A stretch of 64,000 bases of DNA from Actinoplanes subtropicus (GCF_000721705.1 NZ_JOJL01000006.1:62001-126000); one strand, 5' to 3'. Shown: positions 36,059 through 45,575, counted from the first letter of the stretch. A program made the numbers and translations. Notes: generated by a model from the letters alone, not told the origin.

Positions 36059-38776
36059 ATGCGCGATCGGGTCCGGGTCACTGCCCTCCTGTCGGCCGCC
36101 CTCCTCGTCGTGCCGGTGGCGCCGGCCGCCGCGGCCCGCCGATCGGTCCCATCGGTCCGATCGGGAGACGCTCGCTTCGAGGTCCTCTCGCCGACGCTGG
36201 TCCGCACCGAGTACGCGCCCGACGGCCACTTCACCGACGCGGCCACCTTCAACGTGATCGGCCGCGACGCGTTCCCGGCCACGCCGTTCCGCACGCGCAC
36301 GGACAACGGCTGGCTCACCATCGACACCGGCGCGCTGACCCTGCGCTACCGGACCGGATCCGGCGAGTTCACCGCCGCCAACCTGACCGTACGGCTGAAG
36401 TCCGGTCGCCAGACCGTGGACGCCACACCCTGGGCCGGCCACGGCACGCCCGACTGCCCGATCGGGACGCTCTGCGAGGCCGAATCCCTTGCCCTGCAGG
36501 GCCCGGGCGTGGCCACCGACCACAGCGGCTACACCGGCGCCGGGTTCGCGGCCGGCTTCCAGAACGCCGGCGACACGCTCGGCTTCGCCGTCACCGCCGC
36601 GGACCCGGGCGCCTACCAACTGGCCGTCCGCTACGCCAACAGCACCGGCGGCGACGGCCAGAACGTGACCCGGACGCTGACCGTCACGGTCGACGGGAAC
36701 GCACCCCAAACGCTCACGATGCCGCCGACCGGGAACTGGGACACCTGGGCGATCGCGACCGCTCCGCTCACCCTGACCGCCGGCCGCCACACCGTCCGGA
36801 TCCAGCGCACCGCCACCGATTCCGGCAACGTGAACATCGACAGCCTCGCCGTCGGCCATCCCGGCGACGCCTACCCCGGCCCGCCGGCCGTCACCCCGCT
36901 GCCGTGCGCGTTCGGCTCGATCTGCGAGGCGGACACCGGCGCGCTCGCCGGCGGCGCCGCCCCCGCCCACGACCACAACGGCTACTCCGGCACCGGCTTC
37001 CTGGCCGGCCTCGAGCACGCCGGCGCCGCCGACACCATCACCGTCACCGGCGTTCCCGCGGCCGGCACCTACCGCCTGCAACTGCGCTACGCCAACGGCA
37101 AGGCGGGCGCCCAGCCCGTCCGGTCGCGAACCATCACCGTCAACGGCATACCGGCCACGCTCGCCCCGACCAGCGGCTGGGACTACTGGCGCACGGTGTC
37201 GATTCCGATCACTTTGGCGGCCGGCGCCGATCCGATCACGCTCGGCTGCCCGACCGACGACAGCTGCAACGTCAACCTCGACACGGTCGCGGTGACCACT
37301 GTGGACGCGCCGCTGCTCGCCCCGCACGCCGCGCTCGGCGGCTACCGGCGCGGCCTGGACGGCGTCGACCGGCAGGCGCTCACCGTCCCGGGGCTGCTCT
37401 ACCAGGACGGCTGGTCGCTGCTCGACGACTCCGCCGCGACACCGTCCCATCAGGACGGTTACGTCTTCGGGTACGGCCAGGACTACGTACGCGGGCTCCG
37501 GGAGCTCGCCATGCTCACCGGGCCGACCAAGCTGCTGCCGCGCTGGGCCTACGGCGTCTGGTACTCCGAGTACTACGACCGGGACGCGACCGGTTTTGAG
37601 CAGATCGTGCAACGCGCCAAGGCCGAGGGGGTGCCGCTGGATGTCGTCGTGGTGGACACCGACTTCAAGTCACCGGACCGCTGGAACGGCTGGACCATCG
37701 ACCCGGCCAAGTTCCCCGACCCACCGGCGTTCGTCGACTGGGTGCACGCCCAGGGCCTGCACACCGGCTTCAACATCCACCCCAGCATCCTCGGCTCCGA
37801 CCCGAAGTTCGCCGCCGCGCAGGCCACCGCGAAGGGCAAGCTCCGGCGGGTCGGCTGCAACGGCGGCGCGGACTGCTACGTCTTCGACTGGGGCGACCCG
37901 GATCAGCTCGCCGCGTACTTCCAGCTGCACCGCCAGATGGCGCCCTCCGATGTGGACTTCTGGTGGCTGGATTGGTGCTGCGACGGCTCGTCCTCCTCCA
38001 AAGCCGGCGTCACCCCGGACGCCTGGATCAACCAGCAGCACGCCAAGGAGACCGGTTTCGCCTTCTCCCGCGCCTACGGCTCACTGCAGTCCGGCGGCTA
38101 CAGCTCCCCGACCGCGGTGCCGACCGGCCCGTGGGCGGACAAGCGAACCACGCTGCACTTCACCGGCGACACCACCTCCGACTGGGAGACGCTGCAGTTC
38201 GAGGTCGGCTACACCGGCGGCGAATCGGTCGCGACCGGCCTGGCCGCGATCAGCCACGACATCGGCGGCCACACGCAGGGCCTGCAGGAACCGGGCACCG
38301 AGCCGGGCAGCACCAAACTCCCCGACGACCTGTATGCCCGGTGGGTCCAGCTGGGAACGTTCCAGCCGATCGACCGCCTGCACTCCAACCACAGCGATCG
38401 CCTGCCGTGGCAATACGGTCCCGCCGCGCGGGCCTCCGCCACCAAATTCCTGAACCTCCGTGAGCAGTTGTTGCCCTACACCTACCGCACGGCCGCCGAC
38501 GCCACCCGCACCGGCACGCCGATCGTCCGCCCGCTCTACCTCGCCTACCCCACCGAACAGGAGGCCTACGCTACCGCCGGCGCCGAATACCTCTACGGCG
38601 ACAAATACCTGGTCGCCCCGGTGACCACCCCCGGCACGAGCGCCACCACCACGGTCTGGTTCCCGCCCGGCAACACCTGGAAGGACTACTTCACCAACCA
38701 GACGTACGCCGGCGGCACAACCGCTCAGATCACCACGACCTTGGACACCATGCCGGTCTTCCTCCGAACCACCTGA
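36059..38776 (+). CDS. Secreted GH31 alpha-glycosidase with two inserted carbohydrate-binding modules
   Basis: 905 aa. A signal peptide spans residues 1-27 (LLSAALLVVPVAPAAAA). The GH31 N-terminal beta domain (RFEVLSPTLVRTEYAPDGHF) is split by two CBM6/35-like modules at about 135-285 (LCEAESLAL, TDHSGYTGAGFAAGF) and 285-420 (ICEADTGAL, DHNGYSGTGFLAGL). The catalytic barrel resumes at GYVFGYGQDYVRGLRELA and carries the nucleophile Asp in DFWWLDWCCD and the acid/base Asp in HFTGDTTSDW, then AISHDIGGH. It cleaves alpha-glucosides or xylosides outside the cell. RBS GGAGGA precedes the ATG. Confidence 0.9.
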   Translation: MRDRVRVTALLSAALLVVPVAPAAAARRSVPSVRSGDARFEVLSPTLVRTEYAPDGHFTDAATFNVIGRDAFPATPFRTRTDNGWLTIDTGALTLRYRTGSGEFTAANLTVRLKSGRQTVDATPWAGHGTPDCPIGTLCEAESLALQGPGVATDHSGYTGAGFAAGFQNAGDTLGFAVTAADPGAYQLAVRYANSTGGDGQNVTRTLTVTVDGNAPQTLTMPPTGNWDTWAIATAPLTLTAGRHTVRIQRTATDSGNVNIDSLAVGHPGDAYPGPPAVTPLPCAFGSICEADTGALAGGAAPAHDHNGYSGTGFLAGLEHAGAADTITVTGVPAAGTYRLQLRYANGKAGAQPVRSRTITVNGIPATLAPTSGWDYWRTVSIPITLAAGADPITLGCPTDDSCNVNLDTVAVTTVDAPLLAPHAALGGYRRGLDGVDRQALTVPGLLYQDGWSLLDDSAATPSHQDGYVFGYGQDYVRGLRELAMLTGPTKLLPRWAYGVWYSEYYDRDATGFEQIVQRAKAEGVPLDVVVVDTDFKSPDRWNGWTIDPAKFPDPPAFVDWVHAQGLHTGFNIHPSILGSDPKFAAAQATAKGKLRRVGCNGGADCYVFDWGDPDQLAAYFQLHRQMAPSDVDFWWLDWCCDGSSSSKAGVTPDAWINQQHAKETGFAFSRAYGSLQSGGYSSPTAVPTGPWADKRTTLHFTGDTTSDWETLQFEVGYTGGESVATGLAAISHDIGGHTQGLQEPGTEPGSTKLPDDLYARWVQLGTFQPIDRLHSNHSDRLPWQYGPAARASATKFLNLREQLLPYTYRTAADATRTGTPIVRPLYLAYPTEQEAYATAGAEYLYGDKYLVAPVTTPGTSATTTVWFPPGNTWKDYFTNQTYAGGTTAQITTTLDTMPVFLRTT

Positions 38777-38795
38777 GAGCGGGCAGAATGCGGGC

Positions 38796-39059
38796 GTGAC
38801 CGATTGGGCGCTGGTGACCGCCGTCAGCGAGGGCCGGGTGAAAACCGCCTGGCCGGTCGATCCCGCCGAGCTCCACGCCACCCTGCTGCGGCTGACCCGC
38901 GAGCACTCCTACGGCGCCCGGGGCCGGCGCATGCCCGGCCTCGGCAACCGCACCGATCAGCTCCGCCGCCACCGGCAGGGGCACGTCTACGTCGGCCCCG
39001 GATCTTGGCGGAAGCCCGCCGCGAAGGCGCCTTCCGTGAGCCGCTCTAGAGGGTGGTGA
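38796..39059 (+). CDS. Small hypothetical protein
   Basis: 87 aa from a GTG (MTDWALVTAVSEGRVKTAWP). It is basic toward the C-terminus (TDQLRRHRQGHVYVG). The last 14 bp overlap the 3' end of the convergent SDR gene. No family is recognised; codon use is plausible but the evidence for expression is weak. Confidence 0.45.
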   Translation: MTDWALVTAVSEGRVKTAWPVDPAELHATLLRLTREHSYGARGRRMPGLGNRTDQLRRHRQGHVYVGPGSWRKPAAKAPSVSRSRGW

Positions 39060-39813
39060 TCATGCCGCCGTCGATGGTGATCTCGGCGCCGGTCAGGTTG
39101 CCCAGGTTGCCGCCGGCCAGCATGACCACCAGGTCGGCGACCTCCTCGGGCCGGGTGAAGCGGCCGGTCACCATGGCCGCCTTGGCGCCGGCCTCCACGT
39201 CGGACGGGTCGATGCCCTGGGCGGCGCCGACCGTCTCGGCCACGCCGCCGCTGCCCAGCCACAGGTCGGTGGCGACCGGGCCGGGTGCGACCGTGTTGAC
39301 CCGGATGCCCCGCGGGCCGAATTCCTTGGACAGCGACTTGGCGAAGTTGGTCAGCGCCGCCTTTGCCGCCGAGTAGTCGATGACCAGCGGGTCGGCCAGA
39401 CGGGCGTTGACCGAGCCGGTGTTGACGATCGCGCCGCCGCCGCCGGCCAGCATCACCGGGAGCGCGGCGCGGGTGGCGCGGACCGCCGCCATCACGTTGA
39501 GGTTCCAGGTGTCGGCCCACATGTCGTCGGTGACCTCGAGGAAGCCCTGCGGCCGGGGTGGTGCGATGCCGACGTTGTTGACCAGCACGTCGATCCGGTC
39601 GCCGGCCGCCGCCATCAGCCGCGCGGGGCCGGCCGGGTCGGCCAGGTCCACCGCCACCGCGGTGACGTCGAGCTTCGCCAACTCGGGCGTCACCCGCCGC
39701 GCTCCCGCCACCACCGTCGCGCCCTCGGCCACGAACCCGCGGACGATCGCCAGCCCGATGCCGCGGCTCGCCCCGGTCACCACGACGCACTTGCCCCGCA
39801 AACCCAGTTCCAT
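39046..39813 (-). CDS. Short-chain dehydrogenase/reductase
   Basis: 255 aa classical SDR. The cofactor motif is TGASRGIG, the structural NNVG is in VLVNNVGIAP, the catalytic Ser is in IVNTGSVNARL, and YxxxK is in DYSAAKAALTNFAKS. PG-motif VNTVAPGPVATDL and the C-terminal TGAEITIDGG are normal. It lies beside the gentisate genes, separated from the IclR regulator by a CoA-transferase remnant, so it may have acted in the same aromatic or side-chain degradation route. The substrate is unknown. Confidence 0.9.
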   Translation of the reverse strand: MELGLRGKCVVVTGASRGIGLAIVRGFVAEGATVVAGARRVTPELAKLDVTAVAVDLADPAGPARLMAAAGDRIDVLVNNVGIAPPRPQGFLEVTDDMWADTWNLNVMAAVRATRAALPVMLAGGGGAIVNTGSVNARLADPLVIDYSAAKAALTNFAKSLSKEFGPRGIRVNTVAPGPVATDLWLGSGGVAETVGAAQGIDPSDVEAGAKAAMVTGRFTRPEEVADLVVMLAGGNLGNLTGAEITIDGGMITTL

Positions 39814-39823
39814 GAGCCGAACC

Positions 39824-39922
39824 CTATGCCACGGCCGGGAACAGCTCGCGGGTCAGGTGCTCGTTGTACGGGCCGAGGGTGGCGACCCGGCGCCGGCCCG
39901 GGAACGGGAAACCGGTGTGGAA
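39824..39922 (-). pseudogene. CoA-transferase-like C-terminal remnant
   Basis: A frame of about 32 codons ending in TAG at 39824 reads HTGFPFPGRRRVATLGPYNE, then HLTRELF. This resembles the last strand of class III (CaiB/BaiF) CoA-transferases, which end in a LGxHNxEVLxEL-type motif. There is no start or body upstream; the IclR gene begins soon after. It looks like the relic of a deleted gene between the SDR and IclR genes. The family call from so short a stretch is tentative. Confidence 0.4.
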
Positions 39923-39940
39923 CGACGCCGGGACAGCCTC

Positions 39941-40720
39941 TCACGTACGCCCCCTCATTTGATCTTCGATGTCCCGCGCGGCCAGAGCCAGGGCCGCGAC
40001 GATCTCGGGCAGCCGGTCCCGGGAGAACCGCGACGACGGCATCGATACCGAGACCGCGGCCTCCGCCCGGCCGCCTTCGTCCCGGCTCTGCCGATTTCTG
40101 ATGGCTCGGCCCACCGCCGTCACGCCCGATTCCGTCTTGCCGGCATTGATGGCGAACCCGCGCTCCCGCACCGCGCGCAACTCCCGCCGCAGGGCGGGCA
40201 GGGCCGGCCGCTCCCCCGGGCGGTCCGCCCACCTCTCCTCGGCGTAGAGCGCCTCGAGGCGCTCCGGCGGCAACTCGGCGAGCAGGATCTTGCCGCCGCT
40301 CGTCAGGTGCGCCGGGAACACCATGCCCTCCCGGTTGCCGACCCGCAGCGCCTGCGTGCACTCCACCGAGCCGATGAACCGGATGTGGTCGCCGCTCAGG
40401 ATCGACAGGTTCACGCTCTCCCGCACCCGCTCGACCAGCGCCGCCAGGTGCGGCATCGCCGTCGAGCGCAGCAACGCGGTCCGCGACTGCGAGCTCGCGC
40501 TCAACGACAGCACCGGGCCGGCCGCGTACCGCCGGTCCTCCCGCTGTGTCGCGAAGTCCCGGTAGACCAGCATCGCCAGCAGCCGGTGCGCGGTCGACGC
40601 GGCGACCCCGAGCCGCTGCGCCGCATCGCCCACCGACAGCGGGCCCTCGACCTGGAGCATGACCGCGAGCTGGAGCGCGTGGTCGACGCTGCGGATCGAG
40701 TAGTTCGGCGGATTCTTCAC
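39941..40720 (-). CDS. IclR-family regulator of the gentisate genes
   Basis: 259 aa from GTG at 40720. The N-terminal winged HTH (VDHALQLAVMLQVEGPLSVG, DAAQRLGVAASTAHRLLAML) and the effector domain (LTSGGKILLAELPPERLEAL, RERGFAINAGKTESGVTAVG) are typical IclR. It is divergent from gentisate dioxygenase with an inverted repeat in the gap, so it probably controls that operon with an aromatic intermediate as ligand. No ribosome binding site is visible before the GTG; a -10-like TAGAGAAT nearby suggests a leaderless mRNA. Confidence 0.9.
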   Translation of the reverse strand: MKNPPNYSIRSVDHALQLAVMLQVEGPLSVGDAAQRLGVAASTAHRLLAMLVYRDFATQREDRRYAAGPVLSLSASSQSRTALLRSTAMPHLAALVERVRESVNLSILSGDHIRFIGSVECTQALRVGNREGMVFPAHLTSGGKILLAELPPERLEALYAEERWADRPGERPALPALRRELRAVRERGFAINAGKTESGVTAVGRAIRNRQSRDEGGRAEAAVSVSMPSSRFSRDRLPEIVAALALAARDIEDQMRGRT

Positions 40721-40723
40721 AGC

Positions 40724-40738
40724 AGAATTCTCTATTCT
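40724..40738. promoter_or_regulatory. IclR operator candidate
   Basis: AGAAT (40724-40728) and ATTCT (40734-40738) form an inverted repeat with a 5-nt centre, in a short AT-rich stretch between the divergent IclR and gentisate dioxygenase genes. Confidence 0.55.
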
Positions 40739-40769
40739 TCTCCCGCCTGCCCGCTACAGGCTGGTGGGC

Positions 40770-41918
40770 ATGTCTGAACTCGCTGACGGACCGGTGCGCC
40801 TGGGCATGGTCGACGCGCCCGGGCAGCCCACGCCCTCCGATGCGCTGGCCGAGCTCTACCGCGGCTTCGAGCGGGAACTGCTGGTACCGCTCTGGACCGA
40901 GATCGGCGATCTGATGCCGGCCCGGCCGCGGTCCAAGGCCGTACCCCATCTGTGGCGGTGGGACGCCCTGCTGAAGCTCGCCGACCAGGCCGGACACCTC
41001 GTTCCCGTCGGTCGCGGCGGCGAACGCCGCGCCATCGCCCTGGCGAACCCGTCGCTCGGCGGGCGGCCGTTCGCCACCCCGACGCTGTGGGCGGCGATCC
41101 AGTACCTGATGCCCGGCGAGGACGCGCCCGAGCACCGGCACACCCAGCACGCGTTCCGCTTCGTGGTCGAGGGTTCCGGGGTCTGGACGGTCGTCGGCCG
41201 CGATCCGGTGCCGATGAACCGCGGCGACTTCCTGCCGCAGGCCGGCTGGAACTGGCACGCGCACCACAACGCCGCCGACCACCCGATGGCCTGGATCGAC
41301 GGCCTGGACATCCCGTTCCAGTACCAGACCGAGGCGCAGTTCTTCGAGCCCGGCCGGGACACGATCGGCGAGGACGAGCGCGGCACCCCGGCGCGCTCGC
41401 GCTCCGAGCGGCTGTGGGGACATCCGGGCCTCCGGCCCCTCAGTGGTCCGGCCGCGCGATCCGGTTCACCACTTCTGCGGTACGCGTGGGACGACACGGA
41501 CCGCGCCCTCGCCGACCAACTGGCCCTCGCCGAGGAGGGCTTCCCCGGCGTGGTCGAGCCGGGTCACGCCGCGGTCCGCTATTCCAACCCGGCCACGGCC
41601 GGCGACGTGCTGCCGACCATCCGGGCCGAGATGCACCGGATCCGCCCGGGCTCCGAGACCGCGCCCCGGCGGCAGACCGGGTCGGCGGTCTACCAGGTGT
41701 TCGACGGCAGCGGGCGGGTCACGGTCGGCGACCGGAGCTGGTCGGTCGGCCGCGGTGACCTGTTCGTGGTGCCGTCGTGGGTCGCCTTCTCGGCCGTGTC
41801 GCAGGCGTCGGCCTCCGACTCGGATTCCGGGGCGCTCGACCTGTTCACGTTCTCCGACGCACCCGTGTTCGAGGCGCTGGGTCTCGATCGTACGCAAACG
41901 GAAGGAATCGAAGCATGA
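40770..41918 (+). CDS. Gentisate 1,2-dioxygenase
   Basis: 382 aa bicupin. It opens gentisate (2,5-dihydroxybenzoate) to maleylpyruvate using Fe(II) and O2. The N-terminal cupin has the metal motif PEHRHTQHAFRFVVEG (H-x-H and later His in WNWHAHHN), and the second cupin (QVFDGSGRVTVGDRSWSVGR, GDLFVVPSW) is present. Family-typical segments are LWRWDALLKLADQAG and ANPSLGGRPFATPTLWAAIQ. Start at ATG 40770; GTG 40764 is possible. It is first of a three-gene operon with overlapping starts covering the whole ring-cleavage branch to pyruvate and fumarate. Confidence 0.92.
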   Translation: MSELADGPVRLGMVDAPGQPTPSDALAELYRGFERELLVPLWTEIGDLMPARPRSKAVPHLWRWDALLKLADQAGHLVPVGRGGERRAIALANPSLGGRPFATPTLWAAIQYLMPGEDAPEHRHTQHAFRFVVEGSGVWTVVGRDPVPMNRGDFLPQAGWNWHAHHNAADHPMAWIDGLDIPFQYQTEAQFFEPGRDTIGEDERGTPARSRSERLWGHPGLRPLSGPAARSGSPLLRYAWDDTDRALADQLALAEEGFPGVVEPGHAAVRYSNPATAGDVLPTIRAEMHRIRPGSETAPRRQTGSAVYQVFDGSGRVTVGDRSWSVGRGDLFVVPSWVAFSAVSQASASDSDSGALDLFTFSDAPVFEALGLDRTQTEGIEA

Positions 41919-42721
41919 GGCTGGCCACCGTCCGCACCACGTCCGGCGACACCCGCGCGGTCCGGGTCGAGGGAGACACCCTGATCGATCTGGGGGCACC
42001 GGATGTCGGGGCGTGGCTCGCCTCCGGTGGTGCGGCCGGCGCTTCGGTGACCGCAGCCGGGTTCGCCCCGGTCATCCCCCACCCCGGCAAGATAATCTGC
42101 GTCGGGCTCAACTACCGGAACCACATCCTCGAGATGGGCCGGGAGCTGCCGTCGTATCCGACGCTGTTCGCCAAGTATCCGGAGGCGCTGGTCGGGGCGT
42201 ACGACGAGATCGCCCTGCCGCCCGAGTCGGACGCGGTGGACTGGGAGGCCGAACTGGCCATCGTGATCGGCAAGCCGGTGCGGCGGGCCTCCGAGGCGGA
42301 GGCGGCGGATGCGATCGCCGGGTTCGCCGTCCTCAACGACGTGACCATGCGGGACTGGCAGTACCGGACGCCGATGTGGTTGCAGGGCAAGACCTGGGAG
42401 GCGAGTACGCCGTTCGGCCCCTACCTGGTCACCCCGGACGAGCTGCCGGGCGGGGTCCGGCCCGCGCTCGAGCTGACCGGCACGGTGGACGGTGAGGTCG
42501 TCCAGCGAGCGAACACGTCGGATCTGGTCTTCGACCCGGTGGCGCTCGTTCAGTACATCTCCACGATCCTCACCCTGCGACCCGGGGACGTGATCGCATC
42601 GGGCACGCCGGGTGGGGTGGGGCACGCCCGGAAGCCGGCCCGCTATCTGGCCGGCGGAAGTGTGCTGGTCACCGAGATCGAAGGGTTGGGGCGGTCTGAG
42701 GTGAAGGCCGTGACGTCTTGA
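41915..42721 (+). CDS. Fumarylpyruvate hydrolase (FAA hydrolase family)
   Basis: 268 aa. FAH-family fold: KIICVGLNYRNHILEMGREL, metal-binding acidic residues in DWEAELAIVIGKPV, VLNDVTMRDWQYRTPMWLQG, KTWEASTPFGPYLV and GDVIASGTPGGVGHARKP. It would cleave fumarylpyruvate to fumarate and pyruvate, the last step of the gentisate path. The ATG overlaps the dioxygenase TGA (ATGA), and its own stop overlaps the next start (TTGA). Confidence 0.9.
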   Translation: MRLATVRTTSGDTRAVRVEGDTLIDLGAPDVGAWLASGGAAGASVTAAGFAPVIPHPGKIICVGLNYRNHILEMGRELPSYPTLFAKYPEALVGAYDEIALPPESDAVDWEAELAIVIGKPVRRASEAEAADAIAGFAVLNDVTMRDWQYRTPMWLQGKTWEASTPFGPYLVTPDELPGGVRPALELTGTVDGEVVQRANTSDLVFDPVALVQYISTILTLRPGDVIASGTPGGVGHARKPARYLAGGSVLVTEIEGLGRSEVKAVTS

Positions 42722-43737
42722 ACGACCGGAGCGGTGCGGGGCCGAGGGGAAGGCTCGGTTCCGGGGCGATCGGCGGGTCAGGCGCGGGGCCCGCCGCCCG
42801 GCCGAGCGTGGGCTTCACTGCCGAGCCGGGCGGGGGGCCCACCGCAGGGCCAAGCGTCGGGTCTACCAATGCCGGGCCCAGCGGCCTCGTCGGGGGCCAC
42901 GTGGCGCGCGACCGAGCCGACGGGCTGCGCTGGGTGGCGCAGGGCAACGCCCATCTTTTCGCGGCGATGGCGATGCTGCCCGACCATCGGCTCGAGCAGC
43001 CGACGGCGCTGCCCGGCTGGACCGGCCGCCATCTCCTGGCCCACGTCGCGGCCAACGCCGAGGCACTCGGCAACCTGGTGACCTGGGCGCGGACCGGCGT
43101 GGAGACCCCGATGTACTCGTCACCGGCCCAACGGGACGCCGACATCGAGGCCGGATCACGGCGACCACTCACCGAACTGCGCGCATGGGTCACCGACTCG
43201 GCCGCGGCGCTCCACGCGGCGCTGGCCGCGCTGTCCGACGAGGAGTGGCGGCGGGAGGTGCGCACCGCGCACGGCCGCACGGTAGCCGCCGCCGAGATCG
43301 TCTGGCTCCGTGCTCGCGAGGTGCTGATTCACGCGGTAGACCTGGGCGCGGGCATCCGCTTCGACGACCTGTCGGCAGGATTTCTGGCGGCCCTGGTCGA
43401 CGACATCGTCGCCAAGCGCTCGGCATCCGGCGACGGCCCAGCCCTGGTGTTGACCGCCACCGACCACTTCGGCCGCTGGTCGATCGCCGGCCATCCCGAC
43501 AACGGCGCCGGCCCCCACGGTGTCAGAGCCCGAGGCGTCAGCATCGACAGCGCCAATGCGCATGGCCCCGATGCCGACGGCACCGACGAGCGCCCGTTCA
43601 TTGTCAACGGCGTCGGCGTCACCGAAACGGGCAAGCCGGCCGCGGTCAGCGGGACACTTGCCGAAATTGCCGCCTACCTCGCCGGACGACCCACCTGCGG
43701 CGTGGTCGGCGCACCCGCGTTGCCGCGCTGGCTGTGA
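42718..43737 (+). CDS. Mycothiol-dependent maleylpyruvate isomerase with long N-terminal extension
   Basis: 339 aa from TTG at 42718. From about residue 62 it is a DinB-fold MDMPI protein (LRWVAQGNAHLFAAMAMLPD, ALPGWTGRHLLAHVAANAEA with the metal His, AAEIVWLRAREVLIHAVDLG). It isomerises maleylpyruvate to fumarylpyruvate with mycothiol as cofactor. Residues 1-60 are Gly/Pro/Ala-rich low complexity, unusual for the family. A GTG at 42901 would give a normal-length enzyme, so either start may be real. It completes the gentisate operon. Confidence 0.85.
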   Translation: MNDRSGAGPRGRLGSGAIGGSGAGPAARPSVGFTAEPGGGPTAGPSVGSTNAGPSGLVGGHVARDRADGLRWVAQGNAHLFAAMAMLPDHRLEQPTALPGWTGRHLLAHVAANAEALGNLVTWARTGVETPMYSSPAQRDADIEAGSRRPLTELRAWVTDSAAALHAALAALSDEEWRREVRTAHGRTVAAAEIVWLRAREVLIHAVDLGAGIRFDDLSAGFLAALVDDIVAKRSASGDGPALVLTATDHFGRWSIAGHPDNGAGPHGVRARGVSIDSANAHGPDADGTDERPFIVNGVGVTETGKPAAVSGTLAEIAAYLAGRPTCGVVGAPALPRWL

Positions 43738-43946
43738 GCTCGCCCTGCTCCTGGTAGGCCTGTTCCCCCGTCATCGCACCGCTTCCGGCATGGACCCGGG
43801 GCGCTTTTCAGATGGTGGATGTCGAGCTCGTCGGCCCGGTCTTCCCGCTCGCAGCAGCCGGGCGAATCGGCACTGAGCGGGGCGACGGCTCGGGACTGTT
43901 TAGTCTTGGTTGTGATCAAACTTCCCCGGTCCGGCCGGGGTTCGTG

Positions 43947-45134
43947 ATGGGGACCGCCGATTCCTTCCCGCTCGGCGCGGCGACCACCCTCGCCGAACTC
44001 GCCCAGGATCCGCATCCGCGCCTGGCGCTGCTCCGCATGCACGAGCCCGTGTCCTGGTTGCCCGAGCTGGGCGGTTGGCTGGTGACCCGTCGCGACCTCG
44101 CGCTGAGCGTGATGCGGGACGCCGCGACCTTTACGGTTGACGACCCGCGGTTCTCCACGGCACAGGTTGTCGGACCGAGCATGTTGTCCACGGACGGCGA
44201 CCGGCACATCCGCCACCGCGAGCCGTTCAACGCTCCCTTCCGCCCCCGCCAAGTCCGTGACGGCTTCGCCTCGTTCATTGAGCGGGAGAGTGACCGGCTC
44301 GTCACCGCGCTGGAACCGGCGGGCGCCGCCGAAGTGCGGCGTGCCTTCGCCGGCCCGCTCGCGGTCGCCGTCGTGACCGAGGCGCTCGGGTTGGTCGGCA
44401 CCACTGCGGACACGGTGCTTTCCTGGTACGACTCCATCGTGCGGGCCGTCTCGGACATCACCGCCGGTGGTGAGGCGGGGCCCGCCGGCGCCGCGGCCTA
44501 CTCGCAGCTGCGGGCCGCGGTGGAAGCCACCGTCGCGGACCGGGACGCGGCTTCGCTTCTCGTCTCCGCCGCCGGCCGGCTGGCACCGGCCGAGGTCGCG
44601 TCCAATGCCGCGGTCCTCATGTTCGGCGGCATCGAGACCACCGAGGCGATGATCACCAACGCGCTGCTGCACCTGCTGGAACACCCCGACCAGCTCGCCC
44701 TCGTCCGAGCCGGCCCCGACCTGCTGGACGGCGCGATCGAGGAATCGCTGCGCCTCGAACCCGGCGCGGCGGTCGTCGACCGCTACGCCACCCGGGACAC
44801 CGTCCTCGGCCCGGCCACGATCCGCCGGGGCGACCTGGTCACCGTCTCCCTCACCGGCGCCAACCGCGACCCGGCCGTCTTCCCCGGCCCCGACCGGTAC
44901 GACGTACGCCGCGAGAACGCCCGTCTCCAGTTGGCCTTCGCCCACGGACCACACCACTGCCTCGCCGCGCACCTCGCCCGTCTGGAGACCCGCATCGCCC
45001 TCCAGCACCTGCTCGGACGCCTCCCCGCCGTGCGTCTCGACCCCGAGCACCCCACCACTCCGTACGGCCTGGTCTTCCGCAAGCCTCCCACCCTGCACAT
45101 CCTGTGGGGCGGGACCCCAAGACGCCGTACCTGA
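43947..45134 (+). CDS. Cytochrome P450
   Basis: 395 aa from ATG 43947. The I-helix reads LMFGGIETTEAM (acid-alcohol pair Glu-Thr), the K-helix ExxR is EESLRLEP (about residue 264), and the heme loop is FAHGPHHCLAAHLARLE with Cys as thiolate ligand (about 337). The usual Gly after Cys-x is replaced by Ala (HHCLAA). It needs ferredoxin partners encoded elsewhere. It is monocistronic by spacing; the substrate is unknown. Confidence 0.92.
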   Translation: MGTADSFPLGAATTLAELAQDPHPRLALLRMHEPVSWLPELGGWLVTRRDLALSVMRDAATFTVDDPRFSTAQVVGPSMLSTDGDRHIRHREPFNAPFRPRQVRDGFASFIERESDRLVTALEPAGAAEVRRAFAGPLAVAVVTEALGLVGTTADTVLSWYDSIVRAVSDITAGGEAGPAGAAAYSQLRAAVEATVADRDAASLLVSAAGRLAPAEVASNAAVLMFGGIETTEAMITNALLHLLEHPDQLALVRAGPDLLDGAIEESLRLEPGAAVVDRYATRDTVLGPATIRRGDLVTVSLTGANRDPAVFPGPDRYDVRRENARLQLAFAHGPHHCLAAHLARLETRIALQHLLGRLPAVRLDPEHPTTPYGLVFRKPPTLHILWGGTPRRRT

Positions 45135-45155
45135 CGGTGGTGATCGGTCTTGCCC

Positions 45156-45575
45156 TTATCCTGCCGATGTTGGTGTCCGGTCCTTGCCCGTCCGGACGGT
45201 CTCTTGTGGGCCGCCCGCTTCGGCTACCTCCCCGGTCAGATTCAGGGAGCTACGCTGGTCGCCCAGCGGGCCGGACTGCTGTGGAGCACAAGCCAGCGGT
45301 GCCAATTGCACGGTCCAGGTCCGGGCTGCCCCCACGACCGCGATGGCCCGGTAGAGGAGGTCGCAGCCTAGCTGCGGACGGCCTTCTGCGAAGCCGCGGT
45401 TGATGAAGCTGATTGCTCTCGGGTGGTCCCCCGCTTCAAGCGCGGCCTCGAGGCCGGCGGTCAGGATCGCGGCCAGCGCGGCATGAAAACTGTCTTCTCC
45501 CTTCTCTCGAAGCGTCTTGGCGGGCTCACGCGACCTCGAAAGAGCGACCGTGGGTGGGGCTGACACGTAGGTCAT
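45156..45575 (-). CDS. Hypothetical protein
   Basis: 139 aa from ATG 45575, which has AGGAG 6 nt upstream. The middle is alpha-helical (DSFHAALAAILTAGLEAALE, AGDHPRAISFINRGFAEGRP) and the C-terminus is low complexity. No known domain was recognised. It converges on the P450 gene. Confidence 0.5.
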   Translation of the reverse strand: MTYVSAPPTVALSRSREPAKTLREKGEDSFHAALAAILTAGLEAALEAGDHPRAISFINRGFAEGRPQLGCDLLYRAIAVVGAARTWTVQLAPLACAPQQSGPLGDQRSSLNLTGEVAEAGGPQETVRTGKDRTPTSAG

